Origin: Phascolarctobacterium faecium DSM 14760
GTDB taxonomy: Bacteria > Bacillota > Negativicutes > Acidaminococcales > Acidaminococcaceae
Direction: 5' to 3'
Assembly: GCF_003269275.1 (NCBI RefSeq)
Contig: NZ_QLTS01000012.1
Span: 1-56,282, forward strand
Length of the DNA: 56,282 nt
Each line of letters starts with the position of its first letter. Position 1 is the stretch's first letter. The notes under the pieces were generated by a model. That model did no database searches and had not been told where the DNA came from. It worked only from the letters and a program-made list of their open reading frames with translations. The translations under genes were made by a program, and so were the position numbers. Below, in pieces: positions 8,526-16,739 of the stretch.

Positions 8526-10247
8526 TTATAATTCATTTAATTTTTTATACATTTCTTTTGGAAGATTCGGTGTGAGTTTCTGACACTCATTGCCTTTAAG
8601 CAATATTGGTGAAATTTCTGTTGTTTCATCTACAAAAATCTCCACAATACACGGTTTTACCACCTTACTTATCATTTCATCAAATTTTTCTTTTGTATCT
8701 GTATGCGCATAATATTCACAGTTATATGCTTTGGCTATTTCATTAAAACTTACTGCTTTATATCCGCTATCTTCTGTAGTGTGGAGGTACTTTGGATAAG
8801 ATAACTGTTTTTCTCTGCTGCGTATCATACCAGATGAGTGATTATTTAATATGACAATCATTATTGGCAATTTATGCTGAACCACAAATTGTAGTTCCTG
8901 GATATTAAATTGAAACCCTTGGTCACCAGTAAAACAAACTACTGGTTTTCGTGTTCCATAATAAGCACCTATAGCCTTAGGCAAAGAACATCCAAGTGAT
9001 CCGAATGATTTTGAGTAAAGAACACGATTTTTTCTTTTAGCAAACACACTTGCTCTTGATAACCAAAATTCATTATTTCCAACATCACTTATAATAACTG
9101 TATTTTCATTAATATTATCTAATATACGGCCAATCATTTCTGATGGGTAGTCCATATCGTGGCTAAACAAAACTTCTCTTAGTTGACAACAAACTGAAAG
9201 CCATTTCTCTTTATATTTATAAGTTAGCTTTGTGTTAATAAGTTGCGGCCAAAGTGTGTTTATATCCACATTAAAATTCTTGCAATTTGGAATTTTTCTC
9301 AATAATTCATTATTATCTACATCAACCCTTATTATTTTTTTGTTTTCTACAATCGGTCTAAAACTTTGAGAACTTAAAGGAAATGACATTCTATTTCCAA
9401 TTGAAATAATAAGATCAGACTTCGCTAAAATAAAATTACTATATCGTGTAGCGTGACTGCCGATATAACCAAAGTACATCAAAGAATTCTGCATTATGTC
9501 ATGTGAAAAACGACTAGACAATACTGGTATCTCTACCTTCTCAACAAACTGTTTAAGGTTTGATATAGCCTTTAAATTCCTTATTCCGTCTCCAATCAGA
9601 AGTATCGGTCTTTCCGAATTTTCTAATGCCATCCTGATGTACTCTGTTATATTTTTTACATTAATTGATTCCACATTGCTTTCATCTATATATTTTTCAC
9701 TTTTAATTGTTATTTCATTAGATAATATATTATTTGAAATATCTAAAAAAACGGGGCCTTTTCTTCCGCTAATGGCTAAATTATATGCTTTTGTAAGTTC
9801 AGTTGGTAGATCATTTCCCTCATCCACACGTTTTGCATATTTAGTAATTTGGGATATCATTGGAACTAAATCTATTTCTTGATCCTGCTCAACTCGCATA
9901 TTTTTATATTTATTGCAATATGAGTGAGCCGTAATAAACATAACAGGAATAGAATCATAATATGCATCTGCAATAGCTGTTATCATGTTAGTAACTCCAG
10001 GTCCCCTAGTAGCATATGCAACACCTAATTTACCCTCAACTTGTGAATATCCACAAGCAGCATACGCAGAACTTTGTTCATGATAATTTAAATGCACAGT
10101 AATGTCTTGGTTCCTCTTGTCTAATGCATATAAAAAATCTAATACAACTCCGCCTGGAATACCAAAAACATCAGTAACACCATTATCAATTAAAAAGCTG
10201 ACAATATAGTCAGATCCTTTTACTAAGCAAGTCGCATGTTCACTCAT
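8526..10247 (-). CDS. Thiamine-diphosphate enzyme, acetolactate-synthase-like, of sugar pathway
   Basis: 573 residues from the ATG at 10247 (AAGGA about ten bases upstream; a TTG three codons earlier is also open). All three ThDP-fold domains are present: the activating glutamate Glu57 in NYHEQSSAYAACGY, a central domain, and the C-terminal TGDQGFQFNIQELQ...LNNHSSGM cofactor motif. It resembles acetolactate synthase but sits among CDP-sugar genes, not ilv genes; a true ilvB is present at 49.5-51.2 kb. The known precedent is YerE, a ThDP flavoenzyme that adds a two-carbon unit from pyruvate to the C4 ketone of a CDP-sugar. A similar carboligation is inferred here. Overlaps the end of the aldolase gene by eight bases. 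Confidence 0.8.
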   Translation of the reverse strand: MSEHATCLVKGSDYIVSFLIDNGVTDVFGIPGGVVLDFLYALDKRNQDITVHLNYHEQSSAYAACGYSQVEGKLGVAYATRGPGVTNMITAIADAYYDSIPVMFITAHSYCNKYKNMRVEQDQEIDLVPMISQITKYAKRVDEGNDLPTELTKAYNLAISGRKGPVFLDISNNILSNEITIKSEKYIDESNVESINVKNITEYIRMALENSERPILLIGDGIRNLKAISNLKQFVEKVEIPVLSSRFSHDIMQNSLMYFGYIGSHATRYSNFILAKSDLIISIGNRMSFPLSSQSFRPIVENKKIIRVDVDNNELLRKIPNCKNFNVDINTLWPQLINTKLTYKYKEKWLSVCCQLREVLFSHDMDYPSEMIGRILDNINENTVIISDVGNNEFWLSRASVFAKRKNRVLYSKSFGSLGCSLPKAIGAYYGTRKPVVCFTGDQGFQFNIQELQFVVQHKLPIMIVILNNHSSGMIRSREKQLSYPKYLHTTEDSGYKAVSFNEIAKAYNCEYYAHTDTKEKFDEMISKVVKPCIVEIFVDETTEISPILLKGNECQKLTPNLPKEMYKKLNEL

Positions 10248-11280
10248 AACCAGCAATCCTTAAAATTTCTAAAGTGTTTTCAGGTGTATATCTATGTCTT
10301 AAATTGTCTGGCATAGACTTTAAAACATAATCAATTTCTTTAAAATCAAGTCCATAAATATCACGCAAAGCAATCGCATATTTGTATGCTGTTTTATGTA
10401 TTGCTGGCAAAAATCTCGTTACAGAATATCCCCACAAATTGTTAGCAACGTATTTTTCAATAACTTCGCACGCTTCTAAAATTGACGTAAAGTTATATTC
10501 ATAGCCATAATTTTTAATCATATGTTCTATAATTATTTCTGTCTGTAAGTTTCCTGCACCTTGACCCATTCCTGCAATACAAGCATCAACTATAATCTTT
10601 CTATCTGATTCCTGTTTAATAAAAGTAAGAGCATTTGCAAAAGCAAGATTCATATTATTATGTGCATGAAATCCAATTTTTATAGAATCATCCAAGCTTC
10701 CATCAAATCTCTTAAAAAATCTAATCACATCATTTTCATGCATATAGCCGTAACTATCAACAAAATATACTGCATAAGCATTCATTGCGTTTGCTGCATC
10801 AATTACCATCTGTATTTCTATTTCACTGTAACGCATTGTTAACATGGGTTGAATGAATACTTTATAACCTTTGTTGGCCAAAGCTTTGCAAAAATCTAAA
10901 GATTTTTTAAGTTCAGAATAGCGAATAATAACTCTTACTGCTTCACAATATTCTGAACTCCAAACCGGTATATTTTCTATGGGCGTATCTGGCCCTCTAT
11001 ATAAAGCTGCATACATTTGATTTCTTGTATATTTGGGGGGTATTTTTTGAGAAATAGACTCAATATCATTGTAAATTGCATATCCAACTTTATTTTCTTC
11101 TGATATTTCAATAGAGCCTAATTCAATTATGTCAACTTTACTTTTCGCTAACTTATCAATTATGTCGTTAACTGAATCTAAATCGAACTGCATCGAAGAT
11201 ATTTTATTTTTTTTACTGTCTTCTAATCCTAATCCACCATCTCTTAAGGTACAATCTAAAATCTGTATTCTATTAGACAT
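10240..11280 (-). CDS. DRE-TIM metallolyase (HMG-CoA-lyase / 4-hydroxy-2-oxovalerate aldolase-like)
   Basis: 346 residues from the ATG at 11280, chosen because GGGGG lies eight bases upstream and the next residues lead straight into the first strand. LDCTLRDGGLG is the conserved DxTLRDG metal and substrate loop, and GFHAHNNMNLAFAN supplies the HxH-N metal ligands, so the fold and divalent-metal catalysis are clear. Family members cleave or form 2-oxo-acid aldols or condense acyl-CoA. In this locus it precedes the acetolactate-synthase-like gene with an eight-base overlap, suggesting the two enzymes work together, perhaps making or using the 2-oxo acid donor for sugar branching. That role is inference. 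Confidence 0.75.
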   Translation of the reverse strand: MSNRIQILDCTLRDGGLGLEDSKKNKISSMQFDLDSVNDIIDKLAKSKVDIIELGSIEISEENKVGYAIYNDIESISQKIPPKYTRNQMYAALYRGPDTPIENIPVWSSEYCEAVRVIIRYSELKKSLDFCKALANKGYKVFIQPMLTMRYSEIEIQMVIDAANAMNAYAVYFVDSYGYMHENDVIRFFKRFDGSLDDSIKIGFHAHNNMNLAFANALTFIKQESDRKIIVDACIAGMGQGAGNLQTEIIIEHMIKNYGYEYNFTSILEACEVIEKYVANNLWGYSVTRFLPAIHKTAYKYAIALRDIYGLDFKEIDYVLKSMPDNLRHRYTPENTLEILRIAGYE

Positions 11281-11319
11281 TTTATGAGCCCCCAGTCTTT
11301 CATAAAACATAATTAAATT

Positions 11320-12381
11320 TTAACCTAACATAAATAACCTTATTTGCTTTTCCATACAATCAACAATACTGTCATTTTGCTCATAAACCTTAGCCCATTC
11401 TACCGTCTTAACCACAGCTTCTGTTATCTGCCATCTTGGTCCCCATCCAAAAGTATTTTTTAACTTTGAGCAATCTAATTTTAAAAACTGTGCTTCATGA
11501 GGGCCTTGGTTGCAAACATTCTTCCATGCTTGCCCATTTCCCCATTCTTTACAAAATAAATCTACAAGATCGCCTGTTGTTATACAATCACATTCATCCG
11601 GACCAACATTATAATAGCCCGCAAACTCAATATTTTCACATTGGGCTTTAGCTATCATAAGGTAAACATACAATGGCTCCAACACATGCTGATAAGGTCT
11701 TATAGAATAGGGGTTACGAACAATTATTTCTTGACTTTTATACGCCGCCCTTATACAATCCGGAATAATTCTATTTTCAGCAAAATCACCACCGCCGATT
11801 ACATTTCCTGCTCTTGCTGTGGATATTGCAACTTTTTCATCTTTAAAATAACTGTTTTTATAACAGTGCGTTACAAGTTCAGAACAGCTTTTGCTGTTCG
11901 AATATGGGTCAAAACCATCTAATGGTTCTGTTTCCCTATATCCCCAAATCCATTCTTTATTTTCATAAACTTTATCTGTTGTCACATTTAAAAAAGATTT
12001 CACACAACTGGTATTTCTAACGCATTCAAGAATATTAACTGTCCCCATCACATTAGTAGAGTATGTCCCAACCGGGTCTTTATAGCCTTCCAACACAAGT
12101 GGCTGCGCAGCCAAATGCAAAACTATTTCCGGCTGATATTCATCAAAAACGTTTTTTAAATGTTTATAATCTCTAATATCGCCGATAATAGAAGTTATCT
12201 TTTCTTCAATTTGAGCCATGCGAAAAAATTCCCATCCTTCTACTGTAGGCGATTCCAACGAATAACCAATAATATCAGCACCAAGCATAGTCAAAATTTT
12301 GCAGAGCCAGGTTCCTTTGAATCCAGTATGCCCGGTTACAAGTACTTTTTTCCCTTTATAAAACTCAGAAAATATATTCAT
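11320..12381 (-). CDS. rfbG: CDP-glucose 4,6-dehydratase
   Basis: 353 residues starting MNIFSEFYKGKKVLVTGHTGF, with the start ATG at 12381 overlapping the rfbF stop (ATGA). The in-frame ATGs six and three codons earlier lie inside rfbF and lack a ribosome site. Extended SDR: Rossmann GHTGFKG near residue 17, TTDK at 134-137, catalytic Tyr160 and Lys164 in YSNSK. RAGNVIGGGDFAENRIIPD and RPYQHVLEPL are strong RfbG signatures. It converts CDP-glucose to CDP-4-keto-6-deoxyglucose in the cytoplasm, the entry intermediate for CDP-3,6-dideoxyhexoses and CDP-branched sugars. No gene for the C3 dehydrase (RfbH/E1) is present nearby. Confidence 0.93.
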   Translation of the reverse strand: MNIFSEFYKGKKVLVTGHTGFKGTWLCKILTMLGADIIGYSLESPTVEGWEFFRMAQIEEKITSIIGDIRDYKHLKNVFDEYQPEIVLHLAAQPLVLEGYKDPVGTYSTNVMGTVNILECVRNTSCVKSFLNVTTDKVYENKEWIWGYRETEPLDGFDPYSNSKSCSELVTHCYKNSYFKDEKVAISTARAGNVIGGGDFAENRIIPDCIRAAYKSQEIIVRNPYSIRPYQHVLEPLYVYLMIAKAQCENIEFAGYYNVGPDECDCITTGDLVDLFCKEWGNGQAWKNVCNQGPHEAQFLKLDCSKLKNTFGWGPRWQITEAVVKTVEWAKVYEQNDSIVDCMEKQIRLFMLG

Positions 12382-13157
12382 TCTCCCCATACCTTCCATG
12401 GTGCTTTAACGGTAGACCATAAGCTTTCTAATTCATCTTTTTCACGTTTAGTGTCCATACACTGCCAAAAGCCCTTATGAATATAGCTCATAAGCTCATT
12501 GGCTGCAGCTAATTTTTCAAGCGGACCTCTTTCAAAAACAGTCGCGTCATTTTCCAGATAATCAAAAACTTGTGGTTCCAATACCATAAATCCAGCATTA
12601 ATCGGTGAACTATCCGCAATAGATTTTTCACGAAATGATCTTACTGCATTATCACCGTCAATATTCAAAATACCTTTGGATTGTTCCAACATAACAGCAG
12701 TAAGTGTTGCCAATTTCCCATGGGCTTTATGAAAATCCAACAGTTTTTGAATATTGACATCACATACACCATCGCCATAAGTCATCATAAAAGTTTCGTT
12801 ACCAATATATTTTTGAATCCTTTTTACCCTGCCGCCAGTCATCGTATTTAATCCGGTATCAACAACTGTTACCTTCCAAGGTTCCGTGTGTTGCTTGTGT
12901 ATCACGATTTCGTTCTTTTTGGTAAAGTCAAACGTAACATCACTGGTATGCAAAAAATAATCGGCAAACCATTCTTTGATCATATGCTGTTTATAACCAG
13001 CGCAAATAATAAAATCATTAAAACCATAGAATGAATAGCTTTTCATAATATGCCACAAAATAGGCATCCCACCAATTTCAATCATCGGCTTTGGTTTATA
13101 TTGACTTTCTTCACTTATACGTGTTCCCAATCCCCCGGCAAGAAGAACTACTTTCAT
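12378..13157 (-). CDS. rfbF: Glucose-1-phosphate cytidylyltransferase
   Basis: 259 residues, the usual length of RfbF. The N-terminal LLAGGLGTRISEE and KPKPMIEIGGMPILWHIM form the nucleotidyltransferase signature with the lysine that binds sugar phosphate, and ICAGYKQHMIKEWF, TGLNTMTGGRVKR and MTYGDGVCDV are typical of the cytidylyl-specific branch. Reaction: CTP + glucose 1-phosphate to CDP-glucose + PPi. It feeds the next gene, rfbG, with which it overlaps by four bases. Start supported by GGGAGG eight to nine bases upstream. Composition is intermediate between the AT-rich block to its left and the host-like genes to its right. Confidence 0.95.
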   Translation of the reverse strand: MKVVLLAGGLGTRISEESQYKPKPMIEIGGMPILWHIMKSYSFYGFNDFIICAGYKQHMIKEWFADYFLHTSDVTFDFTKKNEIVIHKQHTEPWKVTVVDTGLNTMTGGRVKRIQKYIGNETFMMTYGDGVCDVNIQKLLDFHKAHGKLATLTAVMLEQSKGILNIDGDNAVRSFREKSIADSSPINAGFMVLEPQVFDYLENDATVFERGPLEKLAAANELMSYIHKGFWQCMDTKREKDELESLWSTVKAPWKVWGE

Positions 13158-13177
13158 AATAAGAAGCCTCCCTTATT

Positions 13178-13798
13178 TTAATATGCACCTTTTTTTCTGA
13201 ATACAACATCAAATGTTTTTATAAGTATCTGGATATCTTTTAGAAAACTTCGATTAACCACATATTCAACATCCAAGGCGACACGTTCCGAATAAGATAT
13301 GTCGCTACGCCCACTAACCTGCCACAGTCCAGTAATGCCAGGTTTTACTGAATAATATTTTTTTATATGTATCCCGTAGCGTGGCACTTCTTCCTGGACA
13401 ATAGGACGTGGTCCAACCAAACTCATTTCTCCCTTTAAAACATTAAAAATCTGCGGCAATTCATCTAAACTGGTCCTTCTTAAAAATTCGCCAATTGGTG
13501 TCACTCTCGGATCATTTTTTAATTTAAAGTCGCGTTCCCACTCCATTCGCGCTTCAGGATTTTCTCTTAAATATTTTTCCAGCATTTGTTTGGCATCAAC
13601 ACACATACTGCGAAATTTATAACATGGAAAAGACTTTCCATTTTTACCAACACGCATATGTTTAAATATTACAGGTCCCGGATCTTCTTTTTTTATCCTG
13701 TACGCTATATAAGCTAAAAGCGGGCTTATACATATCGTTCCTATAAATGTTAATGTAAAATCAAAAATAGTCTTTCCTAATTCACCATCTTTAATCAT
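13178..13798 (-). CDS. Initiating phosphoglycosyl transferase (bacterial sugar transferase, short form)
   Basis: 206 residues from the ATG at 13798 (GGGGTGG about ten bases upstream); a GTG five codons earlier is an alternative without a good ribosome site. A single N-terminal hydrophobic segment (TIFDFTLTFIGTICISPLLAYIA) is followed by the catalytic core of monotopic phosphoglycosyl transferases: FKHMRVGKNGKSFPCYKFRSM, the Asp-Glu pair in SLDELPQIFNVLKGEMSLVGP, and PGITGLWQVSGRS. It moves a sugar 1-phosphate onto undecaprenyl phosphate to start the repeat unit. It lacks the long multi-helix N-terminal region of WbaP and is closer in size to PglC. Donor sugar unknown. Confidence 0.88.
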   Translation of the reverse strand: MIKDGELGKTIFDFTLTFIGTICISPLLAYIAYRIKKEDPGPVIFKHMRVGKNGKSFPCYKFRSMCVDAKQMLEKYLRENPEARMEWERDFKLKNDPRVTPIGEFLRRTSLDELPQIFNVLKGEMSLVGPRPIVQEEVPRYGIHIKKYYSVKPGITGLWQVSGRSDISYSERVALDVEYVVNRSFLKDIQILIKTFDVVFRKKGAY

Positions 13799-13870
13799 TA
13801 CTGCATATTCCACCCCTATGCAATTATTTTGTGATATCTTTTCAATACCTGCGCAGCTTCCATCTCACTT

Positions 13871-14572
13871 CTAGCGACGAATGTCCCCCCCGGATGTACC
13901 ATCGGAACCATAGTAATAGTAGTAACCATAGCCGTGCGTATGGGCCAATTCTACCTTGTTAAGGATAACTCCCAAAATATGTGCTCCTGCCAGCAGCAGC
14001 CTCTGTTTAGCTTCTTTAGCTGCTGCTGGTGTAACTTCGCCGGAGCTGACCAACATGACCAGCCCGTCTACCTTACCAGACAGTACTGCCGCATCCGTTA
14101 CCGGCATGATTGGCGACGTATCGATAAGTATATAGTCATAATCCGGCTTTAGCCGTTCCAGTAACTGTTCCATCCGTTTGCTTCCCAAAAGCTCGGATGG
14201 GTTGGGCGCTACCGGCCCGCTGGCTAAAAGCTCCAGATTCTCTATCCCTGTTTTTTGAATGACTTCCCGCACCTCTTCACTCGCCGAAATGCAGTTGCTC
14301 AGACCTTTATTAGTCAGCTTAAAAAGCTTATGCTGTGTCGGGTTGCGCATATCACAGTCCATTAAAAGCACTTTGTGCCCGGCCTGTGCCATTACCACCG
14401 CCAGATTGCTGATCGTTGTACTTTTACCTTCGTTTGGCGTAGCGCTGGTAACGATGATCGTTTTCAGCTCCTGACCAACGTTGGAGAACTGGATGTTGGT
14501 CCTGATCGTTCTATATGCTTCCGCTACCGGTGATTTGGCATCACGGTCGGCAATCAGTGTTATCGTTTCCAT
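13871..14572 (-). CDS. cpsD: Capsular BY-type tyrosine kinase
   Basis: 233 residues. Walker A SATPNEGKST at residues 43-52, Walker A' LLMDCDMRNP near 69-78, and Walker B YILIDTSP define a bacterial tyrosine kinase of the CpsD/CapB type, separate from its membrane activator as in Gram-positive loci. The C-terminus has a tyrosine cluster (Tyr215 and Tyr217-221 in GYGYYYYYG), the normal autophosphorylation tail. It is activated by the Wzz-like protein encoded just upstream, with which its gene overlaps by 13 bases. The two should cycle with the CpsB phosphatase to control chain length and export. Good ribosome site (GGAGG) before ATG. Confidence 0.92.
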   Translation of the reverse strand: METITLIADRDAKSPVAEAYRTIRTNIQFSNVGQELKTIIVTSATPNEGKSTTISNLAVVMAQAGHKVLLMDCDMRNPTQHKLFKLTNKGLSNCISASEEVREVIQKTGIENLELLASGPVAPNPSELLGSKRMEQLLERLKPDYDYILIDTSPIMPVTDAAVLSGKVDGLVMLVSSGEVTPAAAKEAKQRLLLAGAHILGVILNKVELAHTHGYGYYYYYGSDGTSGGDIRR

Positions 14573-16029
14573 AAGTACCTCCGTAGCCTGGCAGTCAAGC
14601 TTTGCTCCTGCTGTTCTTTTTTCATGTTTTTATTCAATGATTCATAATCCGGCACCGAGCCCAGAACAGGCAGGTCCAGATAGTTTGCTACATCGTCCGT
14701 TGTCTTTATGGTTCTGTTCATCAGTTCTTTGGCAATAACAAAGCCGCTGCCGCCGAAGATTCCCAAAAAGGCTGCCAAAAGCAGGGTCAAAAGCTTTTTC
14801 GGTTTTACCGGGTCTTCCGGCAGTGTGGCCGTATCTACTACCTGTACCTCGGTGGATACCGCTACTTCGGCTACCTTGGCTTCTTCCAGGCGTTTGGCCA
14901 GCATGATGTAAATTTCATCGGCAACGCTGACGTCACGCATCAGGCTCAGGTATTTCTGTTCTTTCTCGGAAAGCCGTTCTACGTCTTCCTGATTTCTTTT
15001 ATCCAGACGCTCCAGCTCGGCAAGGTTGCTTTCGGCTACGCTGATCGCCGCTTCGCTGCCGAATTTACTGGTCAGCAGCTGCTGGTGCACTGGGTTATCC
15101 GACGGCGCCTGCAGTGAGGCTACTTTGGCTATTTCCTGCTGCAGCTTGCTTTTTAAATTGGCGATAGCGTCTTCTGTTTCGATGACTTTAGGATGTTTGG
15201 CTGTATATTTGTCCAGATAGTCTATCCTCTGGGTCTCCAGTTCGGCTAATTTTGCATTATACTGCTTGATAACTGCGTTATCCGCTGTCGCTTTGGCTTC
15301 GCCGCCCAGCTGCTGGTCTGTTGCTGACAGCTGTGCCTGCGCTGTGGCAAGCGCCACTTTGTTTTCTGCACGCAGTTTATCGACGATCCCCATTTTATCG
15401 GCCGCCAACTTCATTTCGTCCGTCGGTGACAGGATCTTGCTGGCTTTTTTATATTCGGTCAGCGCACTTTCGGCTGCTTCAAGCTCGGCTTTAGAGGCTA
15501 CGACTCGCTCTTCGATAAAGGCGCGGGTAGTTTTCTGTTCTTCACGTACCAGACTGGTCAACCGCTGCAAAAAGCCGTTAACGATCAGGTCGTTGGCTTT
15601 CTGGGCCCCTTCCGGCGTATTAGCGTTGACTGTAACTTTTAAGATCTCGGTATCTTTAAAAGGATTGGTAACTATCCTGTTTTTGATATAATCTTCATAA
15701 CGCATATATTTGCCGTCACTGTCGGCTTCTTCCGTCTGTTCAATGACCGGGGCGATGACGCTGCGGCTTTTTAAGATTTCCGCATAGGTGCTCATCAGCT
15801 GTTTGCTGGCCATGGCATTGCCCATAGGCATGCTTTCTAAAAGCGACGAGCCTATCCCTTTGGGCTGCTTGATGCGCAGCAGCGAATCTGATTCGTAGAC
15901 CGGTGAAGCTATAAGCAAATACAGCCCGGCGGCGACTATGCATCCGCCCGTGACTTTAGCGATGAACCTTGCGTTTTTCTGCACTATATGCGCCAGCTCG
16001 CGCAGGTCGATTGTGATTTCCTCTTCCAC
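14560..16029 (-). CDS. wzz: Chain-length determinant / kinase activator (Wzz-like, PCP family)
   Basis: 489 residues from the GTG at 16029, chosen because AGGAGA is six bases upstream and it avoids overlap with the export gene; the open frame continues 28 codons further without a ribosome site. Two membrane helices flank the protein (near residues 24-42, and about 410-430 around LLTLLLAAFLGIFGGSGFVIA), with a long periplasmic region rich in coiled coil between them. The segment just before the second helix contains PEDPVKPKK, the PCP-family Pro-rich motif. The cytoplasmic tail probably contacts CpsD. The periplasmic coiled coil is of the length seen in PCP-2 export proteins. Confidence 0.9.
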   Translation of the reverse strand: MEEEITIDLRELAHIVQKNARFIAKVTGGCIVAAGLYLLIASPVYESDSLLRIKQPKGIGSSLLESMPMGNAMASKQLMSTYAEILKSRSVIAPVIEQTEEADSDGKYMRYEDYIKNRIVTNPFKDTEILKVTVNANTPEGAQKANDLIVNGFLQRLTSLVREEQKTTRAFIEERVVASKAELEAAESALTEYKKASKILSPTDEMKLAADKMGIVDKLRAENKVALATAQAQLSATDQQLGGEAKATADNAVIKQYNAKLAELETQRIDYLDKYTAKHPKVIETEDAIANLKSKLQQEIAKVASLQAPSDNPVHQQLLTSKFGSEAAISVAESNLAELERLDKRNQEDVERLSEKEQKYLSLMRDVSVADEIYIMLAKRLEEAKVAEVAVSTEVQVVDTATLPEDPVKPKKLLTLLLAAFLGIFGGSGFVIAKELMNRTIKTTDDVANYLDLPVLGSVPDYESLNKNMKKEQQEQSLTARLRRYLWKR

Positions 16030-16045
16030 TTTATCTCTCCTCAGG

Positions 16046-16699
16046 TCAGTCGTTATTTTTGATTTCCGATACCATGTATGCGCCGCTGATGAAGGGCATG
16101 ATGTCACGCCCAATATCTATCTTGCCGTTGCTGGTCAGATACAGGCAGTCGCCTTCGTTTAAAACGTAGTTTTGGCTCTGGTCGGATTTTTTTAGAAAAT
16201 TATTGATATTGACCAGTACAGGTTCTTCCGCACCTTTTCTGATCAGAAAGATTTTCTTTTTGGCGGCTTTTTCTGTAAAGCCTTCCGCTTTTCCCAGGGC
16301 ATCTAATACGCGGTGGCTTTTTTCAAGCTCGTACAGTCCCGGTTTTTTTACTTCCCCCAGCACATAGACACGCGTCGTTCCCAGCTTTAAGATATTAACG
16401 CTGACCTGCGGCCTGACAAGGTATTCGGCCAGACTCACTTCCAGTTGCCGCGTAAATTCTGTTACTGTTTTTCCTGTCACGTCTATATCGCCGATCAGGG
16501 GAAAGGTTACTTTTCCATCAGGGCGTACTGTATAGGGGGTAGTGTTGCTGTTGGGCGGGCTGCTCAGATCTTCATGTCCATAGACTACTACCTGCAGCTG
16601 GTCGCCGGGACACATAATATAGTCGTTGTCTGCTGCTGACGCTACTACCAGTCCCTGCAGACTCAGCGCCAGGGTCAACGCCAGAATTGTTTTCTTCAT
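16046..16699 (-). CDS. wza: Polysaccharide export protein (Wza-like), non-lipidated
   Basis: 217 residues from the ATG at 16699, with AAGGAGA upstream; an earlier in-frame ATG at 16750 overlaps cpsB and would put a polar stretch before the signal. A clear Sec signal (MKKTILALTLALSLQGLVVASA) precedes DYIMCPGDQLQVVVYGHEDL and YTVRPDGKVTFPLIGDI, the Poly_export domain, followed by one SLBB domain (TRVYVLGEVKKPGLYEL). E. coli Wza is a lipoprotein with an outer-membrane helix; here there is no lipobox cysteine at the cleavage site and no C-terminal amphipathic helix is obvious. It probably forms a periplasmic export ring, and how it crosses the outer membrane is not clear. Confidence 0.88.
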   Translation of the reverse strand: MKKTILALTLALSLQGLVVASAADNDYIMCPGDQLQVVVYGHEDLSSPPNSNTTPYTVRPDGKVTFPLIGDIDVTGKTVTEFTRQLEVSLAEYLVRPQVSVNILKLGTTRVYVLGEVKKPGLYELEKSHRVLDALGKAEGFTEKAAKKKIFLIRKGAEEPVLVNINNFLKKSDQSQNYVLNEGDCLYLTSNGKIDIGRDIMPFISGAYMVSEIKNND

Positions 16700-16739
16700 C
16701 GGGATTCTCCTTTTTCTCTTTACTTCAATCTTTAATTTA

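Noticed and set aside
8526-10247. Annotation of the thiamine enzyme as a biosynthetic ilvB
   Set aside because: It lies in overlapping sugar-pathway genes and a canonical ilvNB with a T-box exists at 49.5-51.5 kb.
15938-16162. Plus-strand open frame at the wza-wzz junction
   Set aside because: Antisense to both genes and lacks a ribosome site.
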